From an uncultured Limosilactobacillus sp. (GTDB taxonomy: Bacteria; Bacillota; Bacilli; Lactobacillales; Lactobacillaceae): a stretch of 51,311 bases of DNA. Where the stretch lies: the NCBI GenBank assembly GCA_944326735.1, contig CALVFC010000001.1, forward strand, positions 1 through 51,311. The letters run 5' to 3'. Below the pieces are notes generated by a model that searched no databases, was not told where the DNA came from, and was given only the letters and a program-made list of their open reading frames with translations. Positions 33,702 through 42,047 of this stretch are shown here, in pieces. Positions within the stretch are counted from its first letter, which is position 1, and every line of letters begins with the position of its first letter. The position numbers and the translations under genes are program-made.

Positions 33702-33739
33702 GATTTAGTTGGGCGCCATACAATGAGGCAATTGGAAAT

Positions 33740-34342
33740 TTATCGAATTACCTTGAACCGCTCATCATCCGCCATCATTTCTTTGTCACCGGCGGGAGAT
33801 TCGATGGAGCCAAATGGCATTTCAGCACGAAGCTGCCAACTAGCTGGCAAATCAAATGCTTGGTGAATGGCATCATCAATTAGTGGATTATAATGTTGGA
33901 GACTAGCGCCGATCCCTTGTTCTGCCAATGCCACCCAGACAGCTTGCTGGGCACCGCCAATTCCCTGTTCTGCCCAACCAGCGAAGTTGTCAGCATAAGT
34001 TGGGAATTGCTTTTCTAAGTCATGGACCGTCTTGGTTTCAGTTAGGAAGAGCACCGTTCCGAAACCGGCCCGAAAAGTAGCGATTTTAGCTTGCGTCTTC
34101 TTAAACGCATCCGGGTTCTTAACGATCTTGGCCAGGGTATCTTCAACAATATCCCATACCTTATTCGAAGCATCACCAAAAAGGATGACTGCCCGAACGG
34201 TTTGGCTGTTAAAAGCAGTTGGTGATTGCCGGATCGTTTCTTTAATTAAGTCCGCAATGTCGGCTGGTGACTGCTTAACTTGGTCACCTAATGCATAAAT
34301 AGAACGCCGTTGTTTTAATAATTGATTCAATTCTGATTTCAT
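33740..34342 (-). CDS. Nitroreductase family protein
   Basis: This 200-residue FMN-dependent reductase has QRRSIYALG (FMN Arg), TAFNSQTVRAVILFG and the GIGGAQQAVWVALAEQGIGASLQHYNP block typical of the HBN1/FrmA-like subgroup, ending PFGSIESPAGDKE. It should reduce nitro groups or quinones. Divergent from two HxlR regulators, with a palindrome over its -10. Confidence 0.9.
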   Translation of the reverse strand: MKSELNQLLKQRRSIYALGDQVKQSPADIADLIKETIRQSPTAFNSQTVRAVILFGDASNKVWDIVEDTLAKIVKNPDAFKKTQAKIATFRAGFGTVLFLTETKTVHDLEKQFPTYADNFAGWAEQGIGGAQQAVWVALAEQGIGASLQHYNPLIDDAIHQAFDLPASWQLRAEMPFGSIESPAGDKEMMADDERFKVIR

Positions 34343-34371
34343 AATTAATTGCCCCTTTCGCTTGTTCTTAC

Positions 34372-34405
34372 TTACTAATAGTAACCAAAATAAATAATAT
34401 TACAA
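34372..34405 (-). promoter_or_regulatory. Nitroreductase promoter with 13-nt palindrome
   Basis: TTGTAA (34405-34400), a 16-bp spacer and TACTAT (34383-34378) on the minus strand. TTACTAATAGTAA (34372-34384), a perfect palindrome, covers the -10, as expected for a repressor. HxlR-family genes start 84 bp away on the other strand. Confidence 0.7.
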
Positions 34406-34467
34406 GAAGGGAATTCTTTTGCTCTTAGTTACAAACTTTTCCCTATCACTATAAGGAGGTCCTGTTA

Positions 34468-34779
34468 ATGACTAAGCAATCATCTTGTGCAATTGAATAC
34501 ACCCTCTCCTTAATTGCTGGCAAATGGAAAACTGTCATTCTCTACCACTTGTTTCATAAATCGGTTTATCGCTTTAATGAACTGCAGAAGTTGATGCCTG
34601 ACTGTTCACGACGAATGTTATCATTACAACTGAAAGAGCTGGAAAAGGCGGGCCTAATTCAGAAAAAGGTTTATCCTGTGGGCCCACCTAAAACTGAATA
34701 TTCATTAACTGAGTTGGGAATAAGCCTGCGTCCGGGTATTCAAGCCATGGATAAATGGGGATTAGACCATCGCAATTAA
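34468..34779 (+). CDS. HxlR-family transcriptional regulator 1
   Basis: This 103-residue winged-helix protein has CAIEYTLSLIAGKWKTVILYHL at the N-terminus. The single N-terminal Cys (C7) sits where YodB- and HypR-type thiol sensors have their redox Cys. It is probably a disulfide- or quinone-stress regulator of the adjacent nitroreductase and SDR genes (inference). AAGGAGG precedes the ATG, and a second HxlR gene follows 18 bp later. Confidence 0.9.
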   Translation: MTKQSSCAIEYTLSLIAGKWKTVILYHLFHKSVYRFNELQKLMPDCSRRMLSLQLKELEKAGLIQKKVYPVGPPKTEYSLTELGISLRPGIQAMDKWGLDHRN

Positions 34780-34797
34780 TAAGGGAGGTACTTAGCA

Positions 34798-35235
34798 ATG
34801 AGTTCCGCAAAAATGTTCAATACTGGTGCTGAATATGCTTTATCAGTCATTGGCGGCAAGTGGAAACCAGTGATCCTCTATTTATTAGCTGGGCATCCCC
34901 GTCGAACCAGTGAATTAGTGAAACAATTAGGAACGTCTTATAAGGTCCTGGCCGACCAACTACGGGAGATGACTGACGCCGGATTAGTCAGTCGAAAAAG
35001 CTACAATACCGTTCCACCCCACGTCGAATACCGACTAACGGATGATGGCGAGAACCTCTACGCCGCATTGCGTTACCTGAATTACTGGGGTGAGCAACGT
35101 GCTCGTGAATCCCCCAATATTAAAATTATGTGCACTAACCAAATGAAGGCTGCTGGTGATGATGGACTGTGTGTGATCACTAAACAGCACCTCCACCACT
35201 GGAAACAGGAAATTGTGCACCCTGATAAAAACTAA
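34798..35235 (+). CDS. HxlR-family transcriptional regulator 2
   Basis: This 145-residue paralogue has GAEYALSVIGGKWKPVILYLL; it lacks the N-terminal Cys but has two Cys in its C-terminal extension (IMCTNQ and GLCVITK), beyond the normal length of about 110. The tandem arrangement with regulator 1 suggests heterodimer formation or a split of sensing roles. AAGGGAGG lies upstream. Confidence 0.88.
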   Translation: MSSAKMFNTGAEYALSVIGGKWKPVILYLLAGHPRRTSELVKQLGTSYKVLADQLREMTDAGLVSRKSYNTVPPHVEYRLTDDGENLYAALRYLNYWGEQRARESPNIKIMCTNQMKAAGDDGLCVITKQHLHHWKQEIVHPDKN

Positions 35236-35237
35236 TT

Positions 35238-35268
35238 AAAGGCCTCAAGCGAATTGGCTGGGGCCTTT
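35238..35268. terminator. Convergent terminator
   Basis: AAAGGCC (35238-35244) with GGCCTTT (35262-35268) and partial inner pairing, between the HxlR genes and the DUF1054 gene. Confidence 0.75.
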
Positions 35269-35274
35269 GTGACA

Positions 35275-35928
35275 CTATATTAACTTTTGATATAGGGGGA
35301 CAAGTGCGTTAATGGACTGTTCAATAAAGCTCTCCATGTCAGTGCCGCAATCACGGTCACGAAAGGCAAATTTACCCAGCATAAAGCTCGATTTAGTTGC
35401 CTGCTGGTCAAATTGGTCACGCGCAGAGCGATCATTTAAATATTCGGTCAGGCTAATCTGGGGATCGAGCTTCATTTCGCTCTGATCCCACAGGTACCAA
35501 TCAGCAACGTCCCTCCCCTGACTCCATTCAGGAATTGCTGTCAATAATAGGTTAAACTCGGCTGGTGTCCCATGGCGGTGGTCACTACGGTAATGCTGAA
35601 ACATCAGGTAGACTTTCAATTGCTTACGATCCAGCATCACACCGATGCAGGGGTTAGCTTCCGCCAATACGGCCAACCGGTAAGAAGCCCAAAAGTGTTC
35701 CCGAATATTCCAGCCATTGGTCCAACTTTCAATATGCGTCTTAGCAAACAAGCCGGGCGTTAGTTGGTGAGAAACATTTAACTGGACCTGTTTCCAGACA
35801 CGCCATTCTTTTTTAAATTGGTCCTTAATCATTGCCACTTCTTCTGGCGGGTATTGCTCTTTTAGCTTCTTAAACGAAAAATCTGGCCGGTCAAATAGCC
35901 GAAACATATCTTCTCGTAAGGCGGTCAT
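35275..35928 (-). CDS. DUF1054 (YktB-like) protein
   Basis: This 217-residue soluble protein includes FRLFDRPDFSFKKLKEQYPPEEVAMIKDQF, the pattern of the Bacillus YktB/DUF1054 family, and PCIGVMLDRKQLKVYLMFQHYRSD in the core. No catalytic function is known. It follows pepC, but a terminator lies between them. Confidence 0.85.
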   Translation of the reverse strand: MTALREDMFRLFDRPDFSFKKLKEQYPPEEVAMIKDQFKKEWRVWKQVQLNVSHQLTPGLFAKTHIESWTNGWNIREHFWASYRLAVLAEANPCIGVMLDRKQLKVYLMFQHYRSDHRHGTPAEFNLLLTAIPEWSQGRDVADWYLWDQSEMKLDPQISLTEYLNDRSARDQFDQQATKSSFMLGKFAFRDRDCGTDMESFIEQSINALVPLYQKLI

Positions 35929-35944
35929 TTGTATTTACCTCGCT

Positions 35945-35991
35945 AAAACAAATCGCCAACAGACGTCCATAATGGTGCCTGTTGGCGATTT
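35945..35991 (-). terminator. Terminator of pepC
   Basis: A 13-bp perfect stem (35950-35962 with 35979-35991) with inner CCAT/ATGG pairing, followed on the minus strand by GTTTTAG. Confidence 0.85.
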
Positions 35992-35998
35992 TCATTCT

Positions 35999-37321
35999 TT
36001 ATTGGAGTGAGTCCCAAGCCTTTAAGGTAACTGGCGTTTGGTCAGCTAACTTCTTCAGATCATCACTCAGGTACTTCTTATTAATGACGGCTTCGTAGGT
36101 GTATTCTTCAAACCAATCTTGGGTCATAACGAAGTAACCATTGTCACCATTATCCTTGCCCCAACTGTTTTCAATCTTCCAACGAACTGGTTGGTCATCT
36201 TGCAAATCAAAGCCCGTTAAAGTCATGGCGTGAGAAACCATCGCTTGCTTCGTTTCCAGACGGTCCTTCTTGTTCATCGTGAAGTCCACATCCAGCAATT
36301 CAGCCCGGTGGAACAGGTTAGCGTCCATCAAGCCCCGCTTACGGTCCATTTGTTGCAAAACGTCATTACCAACCCAAACGGTTTCACCAGCCTTAAGTTG
36401 CTTCATGGCTGTTTCTTGCAAGTACTTGAATGGCACATTGACAAACTTGATTGGAATACCACCAGCAACGCTATCCTGGGTTGGCATTGCGTAAACCTTG
36501 TTGTATTCGTGGTCAGGAGCGTTGGTAACAACGACGTAATCATTCAGGTTCGTGTCAAAGTATTCCCGGTAGAACTTGAGAGGCGTTAAGCCTAATACTT
36601 GGTGGAACTTCTTATCATCATCACGGAATTCCAGGTCAAACTTTGTAGGTGGTTCACCAAACGAGTAGGCAGCCACCTTGTAGACGTCGGCCATCATCTT
36701 TTGTTGGGCCTTTGACAACTCATCTTCGCTGGCGCCGTCTTGAACCATCTTCCGTAATACCAGCGCATCCTTACGCATCAGGTAGTTCTCCACTTCAGCG
36801 ACGTCAGAAGTGTCACGGGTGTTGTGGGTATCTGGCATAACATATTCTGGCACTACCCCATACTTTTCAATGATTGAAGCGGCATTCGCCCACTGTCCAC
36901 CATCATTCAGGGCAAAGTCTAAGTAAAAGTCGACTGTCCGATCATGAAGGGGCTTCTTGGCCGTTTCAATAATCTTTTGGAAGTACATGTTGGCCCGTTC
37001 AATCCGGTCCCAGAAGAACAGGTAGTTTTGTGAAAGTTCAAAGTCCTTGAAGTTATACTTCTTAGCGAATTTGTGACGAAGCGTGTTCAAGGTTGCAAAT
37101 GACCAGCAACGGCCACTGTGCCGCTGGTTGCTCGGCTTCCCTGTCTTAATTTCGTAAGAGAAGGCCCGGTGGAGACGCTCGCTCGCCGGTGGGTCTTCAC
37201 TGGCGTTCTTGATCCCGTTCTTTTGGATCGCCCGGGCAATCACGTCAGCCGCTGGACGAGCATGAAAAATCTTCTGATATTCCTGCACCATTGAATTAGT
37301 TAAATGATGTTCTTCTGTCAT
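35999..37321 (-). CDS. pepC: Aminopeptidase C (C1B, bleomycin-hydrolase family)
   Basis: This 440-residue cysteine aminopeptidase has C72 in RHSGRCWSFA, the His in VSHAMTLTG and the Asn in KIENSWG, a complete papain-like triad. It removes N-terminal residues from peptides in the cytoplasm as a self-compartmentalised hexamer. The ATG at 37321 follows GAAGGGAA; the frame extends to 37345 without a site. It is a typical dairy/gut lactobacillus peptidase. Confidence 0.95.
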   Translation of the reverse strand: MTEEHHLTNSMVQEYQKIFHARPAADVIARAIQKNGIKNASEDPPASERLHRAFSYEIKTGKPSNQRHSGRCWSFATLNTLRHKFAKKYNFKDFELSQNYLFFWDRIERANMYFQKIIETAKKPLHDRTVDFYLDFALNDGGQWANAASIIEKYGVVPEYVMPDTHNTRDTSDVAEVENYLMRKDALVLRKMVQDGASEDELSKAQQKMMADVYKVAAYSFGEPPTKFDLEFRDDDKKFHQVLGLTPLKFYREYFDTNLNDYVVVTNAPDHEYNKVYAMPTQDSVAGGIPIKFVNVPFKYLQETAMKQLKAGETVWVGNDVLQQMDRKRGLMDANLFHRAELLDVDFTMNKKDRLETKQAMVSHAMTLTGFDLQDDQPVRWKIENSWGKDNGDNGYFVMTQDWFEEYTYEAVINKKYLSDDLKKLADQTPVTLKAWDSLQ

Positions 37322-37422
37322 AATATTCCCTTCTTTTAGATACATTAACTTTATATGACTATTACATCTTCAATGATAGCGCATTCGAGGACAAAAAGCT
37401 CATTTAGGGCAATACCTTTTCT

Positions 37423-37451
37423 TTGTTCATTAATTGCCGTTCCCTTAAAAT
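37423..37451 (+). promoter_or_regulatory. Promoter of the SDR gene at 37472
   Basis: TTGTTC (37423-37428), a 17-bp spacer and TAAAAT (37446-37451), just upstream of AAGGAGGG. Confidence 0.65.
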
Positions 37452-37471
37452 AACCATAAGGAGGGATTTTT

Positions 37472-38113
37472 ATGTCAAAAGTATTTATTGCTGGTGGCTC
37501 TGGTCGAGTCGCCACCGCCTTAATTAAGGACCTAGTTGCTGCGGGAAATGACGTCATTGCTGCTGCTCGTCACCCAGAGAAAATTACTAGCGGTGCAAAC
37601 ATCACCGCAGTACCGATGGATCTTCACGCTTCAGTTGATGAATTGAAGAAATCAATGACTGGCTGTGACGCCGTCTACTTTGTTGCTGGTTCGCGGGGCC
37701 ACGACCTCCTGCAAACTGATGCCTTTGGGGCTGTCAAGACCATGCAGGCAGCCAAGTTAGCCGGTATTAGCCGTTACATCATGTTGTCTTCGATGTACGC
37801 ACTCCAGCCTGAACAATGGTCGCAACATCAGGCATTAGCTGCAATCACTGATTACAACATTGCCAAATTCTTTGCCGATAACTACCTAGTTCATCAGTCA
37901 GGTTTAGATTACACAATTATTCAACCAGCGACGCTAACTGAAGACCAGCCAACGGGTAAGGTAACGTTCGGTGAAGGTGACGACACCACCAATACGATTG
38001 CCGATGTCGCCCAAGTTCTCGCGGATGTTCTTACCCGCCAGAACACGATTGGCAAAGTTATTATGATGCGCAATGGTTCAACGTCAATTGACCAGGCACT
38101 AGATCAACTGTAA
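37472..38113 (+). CDS. Atypical SDR, NAD(P)H-binding protein
   Basis: This 213-residue protein starts MSKVFIAGGSGRVATALIKDL, a GxxGxxG Rossmann fold of the SDR_a5 type; GLDYTIIQPATLTEDQPTGKV follows the pattern of its relative at 32946. It probably reduces a quinone or carbonyl compound, or senses redox state. Followed by a compact terminator whose tail overlaps the next gene's ribosome site. Confidence 0.87.
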   Translation: MSKVFIAGGSGRVATALIKDLVAAGNDVIAAARHPEKITSGANITAVPMDLHASVDELKKSMTGCDAVYFVAGSRGHDLLQTDAFGAVKTMQAAKLAGISRYIMLSSMYALQPEQWSQHQALAAITDYNIAKFFADNYLVHQSGLDYTIIQPATLTEDQPTGKVTFGEGDDTTNTIADVAQVLADVLTRQNTIGKVIMMRNGSTSIDQALDQL

Positions 38114-38122
38114 TATTTCAAC

Positions 38123-38147
38123 GCCCCTCAAAGATCGGGGGCTTTTT
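38123..38147 (+). terminator. Small GC-rich terminator between the SDR and acetyltransferase genes
   Basis: GCCCC (38123-38127) with GGGGC (38138-38142), then TTTTT. Only 12 nt separate it from the ATG of the next gene, so it may act as a leaky or attenuating element. Confidence 0.7.
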
Positions 38148-38158
38148 CGGAGGTTAAT

Positions 38159-38794
38159 ATGGATAATGAGCAGCGGATGCATTCTGGACAAATTTATTCG
38201 CCAGAAGATCCCCAAATTATGAAAAAACAAATGCAGGCAATGTTACCAATGTACGAATATAATCGGACCCTGCCAACAGAGATTGATAAACGCCAACAGC
38301 TCTTAAAGAAGATGTTTACTGAAGTCGGTGATAATTGTTACATTGAACCGCCCTTCCACGCTAATTGGGGTGGTCACCACATTAAGTTAGGTGACCATGT
38401 TTACGCCAACTTCAACTTAACAATTGCCGATGATACCTATGTCACCATTGGCAGTAATACAATGATTGGCCCCAACGTCACAATGTCATCAGCTGCCCAC
38501 CCGATCTTACCGGAGCTCCGTAAAAAGGGTTACCAATATAACCTGCCCATCAAAATTGGCCAAAATTGCTGGCTGGGTGCGGGAGTCGTAATTATCCCTG
38601 GGGTCACCATTGGCGATAATTCAGTGATTGGTGCCGGTGCAGTGGTTACCCGTGATATTCCGGCCAACGTCGTCGCAATGGGAGTTCCCGCTCGCGTTTC
38701 CCGACCAATTTCTGAACACGACCGGCAATTTTACTATCGTGACCGGCCAATCGACCCCGAACTATTAGACAAGCTTGATCATTCACAAGGCTAG
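38159..38794 (+). CDS. Sugar O-acetyltransferase (maltose/galactoside type)
   Basis: This 211-residue protein has the N-terminal Mac domain (MHSGQIYSPEDPQIMKKQMQ) and hexapeptide repeats; the catalytic His is in MSSAAHPILPELR. It transfers acetyl from CoA to a sugar. Unlike the enzyme at 30472 it has the full LacA/Maa N-terminal extension. The start at 38159 follows CGGAGG. Confidence 0.92.
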   Translation: MDNEQRMHSGQIYSPEDPQIMKKQMQAMLPMYEYNRTLPTEIDKRQQLLKKMFTEVGDNCYIEPPFHANWGGHHIKLGDHVYANFNLTIADDTYVTIGSNTMIGPNVTMSSAAHPILPELRKKGYQYNLPIKIGQNCWLGAGVVIIPGVTIGDNSVIGAGAVVTRDIPANVVAMGVPARVSRPISEHDRQFYYRDRPIDPELLDKLDHSQG

Positions 38795-38804
38795 CGGTTA
38801 TCGC

Positions 38805-38833
38805 TTGCGGTCACCCCTGATTATCGCTAAACT
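38805..38833 (+). promoter_or_regulatory. Promoter of the thiolase gene
   Basis: TTGCGG (38805-38810), a 17-bp spacer and TAAACT (38828-38833). Confidence 0.6.
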
Positions 38834-38867
38834 AGAACGGTAAATTTTGTTCTGGGGGAATGAACGA

Positions 38868-40043
38868 ATGGAAAAAGTATACATTGTTGCGGCTCAGCGG
38901 ACGCCAATTGGTAAATTCGGTGGTGCATTATCTTCTAAATCGGCCATCGATCTTGGAGCTGCCGTCATCCGGGACAGTGTGCAAAAAGTTGGTCTAGCAA
39001 ATCAGGTGGACCAAGTTCTGATGGGCAACGTCCTGCAAGCTGGTGCAGGACAGAATCCCGCCCGGCAAGCCGCCATTGCCGCCGGTTTAGCTCAAACTGT
39101 TCCCGCCATTACCATTAACGATGTTTGTGGATCCGGATTATCTGCCATTAACCTCGGTGCCGCGTTAATTCAGTCTGGTCAGGCCCACGTCATTGTGGCT
39201 GGCGGAATGGAAAGCATGTCACGGGCACCGTATGTTCTGTTGAACGCCCGCGATGGCTACAAATTCGGTAATGGCGAACTGGTCGACACCATGCAAAATG
39301 ATGCCTTGCAAGACGCTTGGGGAGGCTATGCAATGGGGATCACGGCTGAAAACGTCAATGAACGGTACCATATTGCCCGTTACCAGCAGGACGAGTTTGC
39401 CTTACGTAGTCACCAGAAAGCTGTCCAGGCGCAAGAAGAGCACGCCTTTGACGATGAAATGACCCCAGTCGAAGTGACTGTCCACCACCAATCCGTCACG
39501 ATTGACAGTGATGAAGGTCCCCGGGCTAACACTTCTCTCGCTGCGCTACAGGGATTGAAACCCGCCTTTAAGGAGGGCGGAACCGTCACTGCGGGCAACT
39601 CCTCCAGTCTTAATGATGGCGCGGCGGCGGTCGTTTTAGCGAGTGAATCAGCAGTAAAGCACAATCAAATGACGCCACTTGCTGAATGGCAGGACTCCTC
39701 GATTGTCGGGTTAGACCCAGCTTTCATGGGAATTGGTCCCTACTACGCAATTAGTAAGCTTTTCAAGCAAACTTCCCTATCAAGGGATGATGTTGACGTA
39801 TTCGAACTAAACGAAGCCTTTGCCGGCCAATCCGTTGCCTGTGAGCAACTATTGAAGTTAGATCCAAATAAGGTTAACCCGCGGGGTGGCGGCATTGCCT
39901 TGGGACACCCGGTTGGTTGCTCAGGCGCGCGAATTGTAGTAACTCTCGTCCACGAAATGCAGGCTTTGAACAAAAATGTTGGTGTTGCCGCCCTCTGCGT
40001 CGGTGGCGGAATGGGTGTAGCAGCACTAATTAGAAGGAAGTAA
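38868..40043 (+). CDS. Acetyl-CoA C-acetyltransferase (thiolase)
   Basis: This 391-residue thiolase has the acylated Cys C87 (NDVCGSG), H347 (GHPVGCSGAR) and C377 (LCVGGGMG), a complete biosynthetic-thiolase active site. It condenses two acetyl-CoA to acetoacetyl-CoA, in lactobacilli usually the first step of the mevalonate pathway, though no other mevalonate gene is nearby. The ATG at 38868 follows GGGGGAA; the open frame begins at 38847. Confidence 0.93.
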   Translation: MEKVYIVAAQRTPIGKFGGALSSKSAIDLGAAVIRDSVQKVGLANQVDQVLMGNVLQAGAGQNPARQAAIAAGLAQTVPAITINDVCGSGLSAINLGAALIQSGQAHVIVAGGMESMSRAPYVLLNARDGYKFGNGELVDTMQNDALQDAWGGYAMGITAENVNERYHIARYQQDEFALRSHQKAVQAQEEHAFDDEMTPVEVTVHHQSVTIDSDEGPRANTSLAALQGLKPAFKEGGTVTAGNSSSLNDGAAAVVLASESAVKHNQMTPLAEWQDSSIVGLDPAFMGIGPYYAISKLFKQTSLSRDDVDVFELNEAFAGQSVACEQLLKLDPNKVNPRGGGIALGHPVGCSGARIVVTLVHEMQALNKNVGVAALCVGGGMGVAALIRRK

Positions 40044-40047
40044 TGTT

Positions 40048-40545
40048 ATGACAAAACTGAATTGGCAAAAAACAATTTTAGCGGGCACCGCTGCCGGTGT
40101 AATTTCTGGACTAGTTAAACTTGGTTGGGAAAATATCCTGCCACCCCGTACCCCAGAACGTGATAAAGTGAATCCACCCCAAACACTGTTGCAGCAATTG
40201 GGAATTCCTGCCAAATACACCCAGGCTACATATGAATATTCTGGACAAAAGTTACCATGGGTGTCTTACCTCGTTCACTTTGGCTTTTCAATTTCATTTG
40301 CAACGGCCTACGCTGCGTTACTAGAAAAGAAAGTTAAGTTGTTAACGGTAGGTCAAGGAATTCCATTCGGAATCGCTGTCTGGATTGCCTTTCACTTGGT
40401 AATCATGCCCGCCATGGGAACAGTTCCCGATGCTGCTGACCAGCCAGCTGAAGAGCACGTCTCAGAAAGTCTGGGTCACGCAATTTGGATGTGGACGAAC
40501 CATGAAATTGCGGAAGCCGTGCTCCACCAATTAGACAAGAAATAA
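40048..40545 (+). CDS. YagU/DUF1440 membrane protein
   Basis: This 165-residue protein has about three TM segments (residues 10-25, 68-90 and 105-125) and the YagU landmarks AGVISGLVKLGWENILPPR and HEIAEAVLHQ. E. coli YagU is linked to acid resistance; the role here is not known. It starts 4 bp after the thiolase stop, so it is co-transcribed. Confidence 0.87.
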   Translation: MTKLNWQKTILAGTAAGVISGLVKLGWENILPPRTPERDKVNPPQTLLQQLGIPAKYTQATYEYSGQKLPWVSYLVHFGFSISFATAYAALLEKKVKLLTVGQGIPFGIAVWIAFHLVIMPAMGTVPDAADQPAEEHVSESLGHAIWMWTNHEIAEAVLHQLDKK

Positions 40546-40580
40546 TAACGATCACGATAAAAGATCCCACAAGTACAAAG

Positions 40581-40620
40581 AAGGCTCTAACGTTCGAAAA
40601 ATCGACGCTAGAGCCTTTTG
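40581..40620. terminator. Terminator, recurring hairpin family
   Basis: Arms 40581-40597 and 40602-40617 pair with one mismatch and one bulged T; the tail is TTTTGG. The CTCTA-CGTTCG core matches the hairpins at 6551 and 20934. It lies between convergent genes. Confidence 0.85.
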
Positions 40621-40641
40621 GTGTATTATATTTTGTTTTCG

Positions 40642-41283
40642 TTATTTCACCGATACTGCCCGTCGCCATTTATGGATTAATAGCCATTCAATTAGCCAAA
40701 CCACGGCGGCACAAGCTAGTGTTAACACCATCGTCAGGACCGTTCCCCACAGAATGGGAACGACCTGTTGTGATTGAAGGCCTTCAAACAAGAGTTGTCC
40801 AAGGCCCCCAGCATTGATGGTCGCAGCAATGGTGGCCATCGCCATCGTGGAGGCCAGGGCCACCTGGATACCGGAGAAGATTGCTGGCAGTGCGAGGGGT
40901 AATTGGACCTTACTAAAGACCTGACACTTAGTCATCCCCATCCCCCGTGCAACCTCAACCATATTCGCATCAACGCCCCGAATACCGGTAATAAAGGACC
41001 GCAATAAAATATATTCACAATAAACGGTTAATACAATTACCGCTGTCCGCATTCCTAAACCAGATAGTGGCAATAACAGGGCAAAGAAAGCAAAGCTGGG
41101 AATGGAATACAACAATGAAAAGAAATATACCAGCCCATTAAGCCACTCCTTACGCTGCATGAAGATTAAAGTGATGACCACCGCAATTACCAAGGCGATC
41201 ACTAGTGACAACAATACCATCTGGGCATGCTGTCCCATCTCTTGGAGCATTGTCGGGGCATTAGCATTCCAATATTCGATCAT
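40642..41283 (-). CDS. Opu-type osmoprotectant ABC permease, distal
   Basis: This 213-residue permease has about six TM segments and the EAA-like loop EVARGMGMTKCQVFSKVQLPLALPAIFSG that docks on the ATPase. The ATG at 41283 overlaps the ATPase stop (ATGA), with GGGGCGGGG upstream; the longer frame to 41298 is not needed. It is the last gene of the SBP-permease-ATPase-permease operon. Confidence 0.88.
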   Translation of the reverse strand: MIEYWNANAPTMLQEMGQHAQMVLLSLVIALVIAVVITLIFMQRKEWLNGLVYFFSLLYSIPSFAFFALLLPLSGLGMRTAVIVLTVYCEYILLRSFITGIRGVDANMVEVARGMGMTKCQVFSKVQLPLALPAIFSGIQVALASTMAMATIAATINAGGLGQLLFEGLQSQQVVPILWGTVLTMVLTLACAAVVWLIEWLLIHKWRRAVSVK

Positions 41284-42047
41284 TCGCCCCGCCCCCATAA
41301 TTCTTGGTTCTGGCGCGTCGTTGATAACAGGTCACTCACGAATTGGGTTGCTGGGTGACGAACAATTTCTTCTGGGGTGGCAAACTGTTCGATTTGCCCA
41401 TCCTTCATAATCATCACCCGCTGGCCGAGAAACAGAGCTTCGTTAATGTCATGAGTAACAAACATGAACGTTTTACCCGTTAAGGTATCGTGGATATGTT
41501 TAATTTCCTTCTGCAGTTCAATCCGCGTCAAGGCATCCAACGCTCCAAATGGTTCATCGAATAATACATATGGCGGATTGACTGCCAATGCCCGGGCCAC
41601 ACCGATCCGCTGTTGCTGGCCACCAGAGAGTTGGGATGGGTAACGGTCAGCATACTTAGCTGGGTCTAGTTGTACTAATTTAAGAAGCTCTGTTACACGT
41701 GAAACAATCTTGTCTTGATCCCAATGCAACATCTGCGGAACTAAGCCAATATTCTTGGCAACTGTCATATGGGGAAAGAGGCCAATTTGTTGGACAACAT
41801 ACCCCATATGGCGCCGCAATTCGACAATATTCTGTTCTGCCAGGGGGTGACCGTCGATTAAGATCTCACCAGCACTCGGTTGCCATAAGCCATTAATCAT
41901 CTTTAAAGTTGTGGTTTTACCTGAGCCTGATGAACCTAAAATCGTGACAAACTCGCCAGCATTAACCGTAAATGACAAGTCCGGGATCACGGTATTATGG
42001 CCAAAGTTTTTACGGACATGTTTAAATTGAATTGCTGGTTTGTTCAT
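41280..42047 (-). CDS. Opu-type osmoprotectant ABC ATPase
   Basis: This 255-residue ATPase has Walker A GSSGSGKTT, signature LSGGQQQR and Walker B YVLFDEPFGALD. It has no C-terminal CBS tandem (the usual OpuCA osmosensor domains), so it resembles the shorter choline or OsmV-like ATPases. Overlaps both neighbouring permease genes, by 26 nt upstream and 4 nt downstream, indicating tight translational coupling. Confidence 0.9.
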   Translation of the reverse strand: MNKPAIQFKHVRKNFGHNTVIPDLSFTVNAGEFVTILGSSGSGKTTTLKMINGLWQPSAGEILIDGHPLAEQNIVELRRHMGYVVQQIGLFPHMTVAKNIGLVPQMLHWDQDKIVSRVTELLKLVQLDPAKYADRYPSQLSGGQQQRIGVARALAVNPPYVLFDEPFGALDALTRIELQKEIKHIHDTLTGKTFMFVTHDINEALFLGQRVMIMKDGQIEQFATPEEIVRHPATQFVSDLLSTTRQNQELWGRGE

